Positions 15,791-19,101 of a DNA stretch of 19,101 nucleotides are shown here, one piece after another (within the stretch, counting starts at the first letter, position 1; each line of letters starts with the position of its first letter). The translations under genes and the position numbers were made by a program. The notes below the pieces were generated by a model, which was not told the origin of the DNA, ran no database searches, and was given only the letters and a program-made list of their open reading frames with translations. Source of the DNA: an uncultured Flavobacteriales bacterium (lineage in GTDB: Bacteria; Bacteroidota; Bacteroidia; Palsa-965); NCBI GenBank assembly GCA_937974275.1, contig CALJIF010000150.1, positions 1-19,101 on the forward strand, read 5' to 3'.

Positions 15791-17443
15791 ATGATCCGCT
15801 CCCTCATCATTTTTGCGTTACTGGTTCTTAGCTCCAATTTCTATGCGCAGCAAAATCAGTCAGGCCCTTCCGGCGGTACGTGTAACGGTTGTCCGGCAAC
15901 ATTAGACGGTAATGCAAGTTTGGGTTTGGTGTATCAACGTGATACTTGTGGATTGAATTACGTCGCATTTTCGCAGAAGTTGGGTCAACGTTTTACTCCT
16001 GCAGGAGCGCCTCAGCCGGTTACAATTACGGTTTCGGGATTGCCGGCATGTATGATTGTGGAGCGCGCATTTGTTTGGTGTGATGCATCGGGTACCGGTG
16101 CTCCAATTACGATCAGCGTTACAAATCCTAGTGCAGCGACTACCAATCATAATATGTCGTTGGTTGGATCTGACCAGGATAAATGTTGGGGTTATGCGGG
16201 CACACACACCTACAGAACTGACATTTCTTCCGCAATTTCGGGCAATGGTAACTACGTCTTCAGTGGCTTCCCAACCGGAGCAACTGATGATGTTGACGGA
16301 ATGTTGTTCATGATTATCTATCGTGATCCTTCTGCAACGTATCAAGGTCATATCACTATTTATGATGGTGCTCTTGTGATTTTGGGTGGTTCAACAACAC
16401 AAACAATGACCAACCTGAGTATTTGTGCAAACTCGACCAACCAACGTGCATTCATGACTGTTGCCGATTTGCAAGGACTTGGAGCACAGCTGAGCATGAA
16501 CGGAAGCGCACCATTTACGATAACCGAAGATTGGTGGAATTTTATCGATCAGCCTACAACAACATTAACAACTGCACAAACAACATCCACATTTGACGTC
16601 AATTCCGGTTCCGATTGTTTTAATTTCTGTATGATGGGTTTGTACTATCAAACCACAACTTGTGTAACCTGCACACCAACAGGACAGGCAGCTTTGGTAG
16701 TAAATACTAACGCAACAGGAACGTGTTTTCCAAATTCGGGAACCGCTACCGCAAGCGTAACAGGAGGAACTCCGCCGTATACTTATGTCTGGCAACCCGG
16801 TAATTTCAACACAGCTACAGTAACCGGCTTGGCACCGGGATCATACACCGTGAATGTGGTAGATGCAACAGGTTGTAACGTAGGCACAGACACCGTCGTT
16901 GTTCCTCAAGGCACTTTTCCTACTGCACAATTTGCTACTACACCAACGCAACAAGCATTTTATCCGGGTCAGATTTGTATGACGGATTTGACCATCGGTG
17001 GAGCGCAATGGATTTGGAGTATTAACGGAGTACCTGTCGATTCAACCAATGATTATTGCTACACACTCCCTGATACCGGCACATATTGCATTACGTTGCT
17101 CGTTGCAGATTCCATCGGTTGCCCTGATACAGCACAAACTTGTATTGAAGTGCTGGGTGATGCAACAATTTCTATCCCGAATATATTCACTCCGAATGGC
17201 GATGGCACTAACGACTTTTTCGAGGTTACATGGACAGGTTTAACCGGCTTGCGTTGCGAAATATATGATCGTTGGGGCGTATTGGTGTATGAATGGGATG
17301 GCTTACAAGGAAAGTGGAACGGCATTGCCAATAACGGTAAAATGTGTACCGACGGTGTATATTATTACATCATCACCGCGACTACTATTCAGTCCGAAGT
17401 GCATAAGTTCACCGGATTTGTGCATCTCGCCAGCGGCAATTAA
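15791..17443 (+). CDS. Second T9SS type B substrate with SprB repeat
   Basis: A 550-residue secreted protein. A signal peptide ends at about residue 20 (NFYAQ). Residues 30-290 form a domain I do not firmly recognise; its pattern (VERAFVWCDAS at 90-100, YRTDISSAISGNGNYVFSG at 141-159, then MLFMIIYRDP and ITIYDGALVIL) resembles DUF3344-like extracellular domains. It includes CVTC at 291-294. Residues 316-371 form one SprB repeat (GTATASVTGGTPPYTYVW and following), known from the gliding adhesin SprB. A PKD-like segment (about 378-455) precedes a type B sorting domain (457-550) with IPNIFTPNGDGTND, YDRWGVLVYEWDG and GKWNG. It is thus a likely cell-surface protein exported by T9SS with the PorP/SprF-like protein just upstream. 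Its stop codon overlaps the stop of the convergent lipoprotein gene. Confidence 0.9.
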   Translation: MIRSLIIFALLVLSSNFYAQQNQSGPSGGTCNGCPATLDGNASLGLVYQRDTCGLNYVAFSQKLGQRFTPAGAPQPVTITVSGLPACMIVERAFVWCDASGTGAPITISVTNPSAATTNHNMSLVGSDQDKCWGYAGTHTYRTDISSAISGNGNYVFSGFPTGATDDVDGMLFMIIYRDPSATYQGHITIYDGALVILGGSTTQTMTNLSICANSTNQRAFMTVADLQGLGAQLSMNGSAPFTITEDWWNFIDQPTTTLTTAQTTSTFDVNSGSDCFNFCMMGLYYQTTTCVTCTPTGQAALVVNTNATGTCFPNSGTATASVTGGTPPYTYVWQPGNFNTATVTGLAPGSYTVNVVDATGCNVGTDTVVVPQGTFPTAQFATTPTQQAFYPGQICMTDLTIGGAQWIWSINGVPVDSTNDYCYTLPDTGTYCITLLVADSIGCPDTAQTCIEVLGDATISIPNIFTPNGDGTNDFFEVTWTGLTGLRCEIYDRWGVLVYEWDGLQGKWNGIANNGKMCTDGVYYYIITATTIQSEVHKFTGFVHLASGN

Positions 17444-17949
17444 GGAATTCGCCCACCTGCGAAGTAGTACTTCGTGTAATATTCTTCTTGCAACGAATTT
17501 ATTACAACTCCGCGTTTAGTGCTGGCATGAACGAATCTATTGTTTTGCAAATATACTCCTATGTGGCTAACCTGATCTGAGCTGATTTTAAAAAATACCA
17601 GATCACCTTCTTGTAAATTCTTTTTGTTCACCTTTTCGGATGCTTTGTGAATGGAAGCGGAAGAACCGGAAACAGTTTTCCCGTAAACATTCGCCATGAG
17701 CTGGCTTACAAATCCCGAACAATCCACACCCGTTTTAGCTTTTCCTCCGTATTTATATGGCGCACCGTACCAATCGTCTATAAACTTATACAACTTTACA
17801 TTCTTTATATCATCAGGATTTACGCCCATTAATCCTGCATATTTATTCCGAATACGCGCATTTTCAGAACCGTTTTCCCCTGTAGCACTTTCTTTACTGC
17901 GACAGGAAAATAACAACACCAATACAAAACTTAACACGATACCTCTCAT
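17440..17949 (-). CDS. NlpC/P60-family lipoprotein peptidase (cell-wall hydrolase)
   Basis: A 169-residue protein with a lipoprotein signal (Cys16 in LLFSC) and a C40-family peptidase domain. The catalytic residues are visible: Cys77 in GVDCSGF, His129 in VSHIGVYL and His141 in RFVHAS. These enzymes cut peptide cross-links or stems of peptidoglycan; the lipid anchor places it in the envelope. It is short and has no SH3 or LysM wall-binding domain, like Spr/MepS-type enzymes. It converges on the surface-protein operon and shares the four bases TTAA (17440-17443), which form both stop codons. No clear -7 box is seen upstream. Confidence 0.93.
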   Translation of the reverse strand: MRGIVLSFVLVLLFSCRSKESATGENGSENARIRNKYAGLMGVNPDDIKNVKLYKFIDDWYGAPYKYGGKAKTGVDCSGFVSQLMANVYGKTVSGSSASIHKASEKVNKKNLQEGDLVFFKISSDQVSHIGVYLQNNRFVHASTKRGVVINSLQEEYYTKYYFAGGRIP

Positions 17950-18030
17950 AGCCTGAAATTACTTCTTGCAATTCCCGTTCCGTATTAATAGGATATATTT
18001 CTATTCAATGCCCATAGTTGATAATGAACA

Positions 18031-18062
18031 TTTTAACGATTTAGCCGAAATAATTATCTTTG
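18031..18062 (+). promoter_or_regulatory. Bacteroidota-type promoter for the yfiR-like gene
   Basis: TATCTTTG at 18055-18062 is a perfect TAnnTTTG -7 box; TTTT at 18031-18034 lies 20 bases upstream, a partial match to the TTTG -33 element. The predicted leader is about 55-60 bases, unlike the very short leaders elsewhere in the window. The rest of the 17950-18124 gap holds only weak inverted repeats and nothing I can name. Confidence 0.55.
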
Positions 18063-18124
18063 GAAGTTCTATATCAAACCCCCAATCGAAAACTTTGGCG
18101 TTGTGTTTGTATAGGTAAAGACGA

Positions 18125-18649
18125 ATGCGCAAATACATTTTATACCTCTTATGTATTTTTCCGTTGGTCTCCGGGTTTCAGGTGAATCCGGGAACTGATA
18201 CGAATGCGCGTATCAAATCTGTATTTATTTACAATTTCACACGTTATATAGAGTGGCCGGCGGAATACAAGAAAGGCAACTTTGTTATTACGGTATTTGG
18301 TTCTAATACCGGAGTCTTGACCGAATTACAGAATATGGCTAAGGTCAAGAAAGTGGGTGAGCAGGCTATTGAAGTAAGAAATACTACATCGTTGGATGGC
18401 TTGGCGAAATCAAACATATTATATATTGCTCCGGATGTAACCATTAGCTTGGGTGATGTCGTATCAAAGCTGAAGGGAAAAAGTACATTGTTGGTAACCG
18501 AGAAGAGTGGTTATGCCAAGCAAGGTGCTGCAATCAACTTCGTGGTAATGGAAAACAAGCAGAAATTTGAGTTGAATAAAACGAATGCAGAGAAATATAG
18601 TTTAAAGGTAAGTGCAGCATTAGAAAATTTAGCAATACCTGTGCAATAA
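18125..18649 (+). CDS. YfiR-family periplasmic protein (DUF4154)
   Basis: A 174-residue protein with an N-terminal signal peptide (about 1-18) and the DUF4154/YfiR pattern: RIKSVFIYNFTRYIEWP (29-45), a core strand FVITVFGSN (53-61), ILYIAP (98-103), TLLVTE (121-126) and INFVVMENKQKFELN (137-151) near the end. In Pseudomonas, YfiR is a periplasmic repressor of the diguanylate cyclase YfiN; in Bacteroidota similar proteins occur beside sensor kinases or TPR signalling genes, with the role less clear. No cyclase is visible here. The next gene starts 2 bases after the stop, so the two form an operon continuing beyond the window. Confidence 0.88.
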   Translation: MRKYILYLLCIFPLVSGFQVNPGTDTNARIKSVFIYNFTRYIEWPAEYKKGNFVITVFGSNTGVLTELQNMAKVKKVGEQAIEVRNTTSLDGLAKSNILYIAPDVTISLGDVVSKLKGKSTLLVTEKSGYAKQGAAINFVVMENKQKFELNKTNAEKYSLKVSAALENLAIPVQ

Positions 18650-18651
18650 CC

Positions 18652-19101
18652 ATGAAGTTGAAAACATACATATCACGTTTGTTGGCCGTGCTGATTACAG
18701 TGCTGGTTGTTGCTTCAGGAATGAAGGCGCAAACCTTCATGCACTATAATGCAGCATTGTCTTATTTGCAGCGGGGTGAAGTAGATAGTGCACGCGCGGA
18801 AATTGATCTGCACATGAAGGAACCGGGTTCCGATAAAGATCCTGATTCCTGGTACTTGTGTGGATTCGTTTATAAAGAAATGTACAAGAAGTACGAAGGA
18901 ACTAATCCACAGTCCGGTCATCGTATGACAGCGTTAAGTTCATTCGAGAAATCATTGTCGTTGGATACTGTTGCTGCACGTATGAAATTAACGCGCGATA
19001 ACGTTCGATATCTGGCCGGGCGTTTCTATAATGATGCGGTTGCAACTTTGGATACCGTTAATTACAAGACATCGGTATCGTGCTACGAAAACTACCGGAA
19101 G
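18652..19101 (+). CDS. TPR-containing secreted protein, N-terminal part only
   Basis: An open frame of 150 codons starts with ATG at 18652 and is still open at the window end, so the gene is partial. The N-terminus is a signal peptide or membrane anchor (about 1-26, ending GMKAQ). Residues 29-55 (MHYNAALSYLQRGEVDSARAEIDL) and 65-106 (WYLCGFVYKEM ... ALSSFEKSLSLD) have the alternating small/large pattern of tetratricopeptide repeats, usually protein-binding. It is co-transcribed with the YfiR-like gene. The missing C-terminus could be more TPRs or a signalling output domain; the visible part does not decide. Confidence 0.8.
   Translation, partial: MKLKTYISRLLAVLITVLVVASGMKAQTFMHYNAALSYLQRGEVDSARAEIDLHMKEPGSDKDPDSWYLCGFVYKEMYKKYEGTNPQSGHRMTALSSFEKSLSLDTVAARMKLTRDNVRYLAGRFYNDAVATLDTVNYKTSVSCYENYRK

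Noticed and set aside
15902..16351. 149-codon minus-strand frame inside the second T9SS substrate
   Set aside because: Composition (Arg, Cys and Ser rich, no motif) is that of an antisense shadow, and the plus-strand protein is convincing throughout.

Overview
The window is a piece of a Bacteroidota chromosome. Four things point there: type IX secretion (T9SS) features, namely two proteins with gliding-motility-type C-terminal sorting domains and a PorP/SprF-like outer-membrane protein; a two-component-regulator propeller protein; Bacteroidota-style -7 promoter boxes (TAnnTTTG) ahead of several genes, with little use of Shine-Dalgarno sites; and a lipoprotein family that I know only from this phylum. 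Base composition is moderate, apart from a GC-rich glycine-coding stretch near 9.9-10.8 kb. I cannot place it below phylum. I see no tRNA, rRNA, IS element, prophage or CRISPR, and no gene-free stretch above 300 bases; the longest gap is 17950-18124.

Left block (minus strand, 6-4235): a secreted lipoprotein of unknown function, and upstream of it a large membrane sensor. The sensor has fourteen propeller blades, a Y_Y_Y domain, one membrane helix, a coiled coil and a cytoplasmic SpoIIE/PP2C-type phosphatase. The lipoprotein appears to have its own promoter, overlapping the 3' end of the sensor gene.

Housekeeping block (plus strand, 4303-9217): a SAM methyltransferase, a ZIP-family metal transporter, an RlmL-type rRNA methyltransferase and 6-phosphofructokinase, separated by 3, 1 and -4 bases and so almost certainly one transcript. 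A FemAB/GNAT-like acyltransferase follows after 43 bases. The first gene of this block and the sensor are divergent, and each has a TACCTTT-type -7 box so close to its start codon that the mRNAs should be leaderless or nearly so.

Surface block (plus strand, 9270-17443): an 1814-residue secreted protein (glycine-rich N-terminal region, twelve Ig-like repeats, two PKD-like domains, T9SS type B sorting domain), a PorP/SprF-like protein, and a second type B substrate of 550 residues with one SprB repeat. Gaps are 18 and 17 bases. By analogy with SprB/SprF, the middle protein probably helps secrete or anchor both neighbours. This is the most interesting part of the window.

Right end: a minus-strand NlpC/P60 lipoprotein that shares its stop-codon bases with the second T9SS substrate, then a plus-strand pair made of a YfiR-like periplasmic protein and the start of a TPR protein that runs off the window, probably the beginning of a signalling operon.
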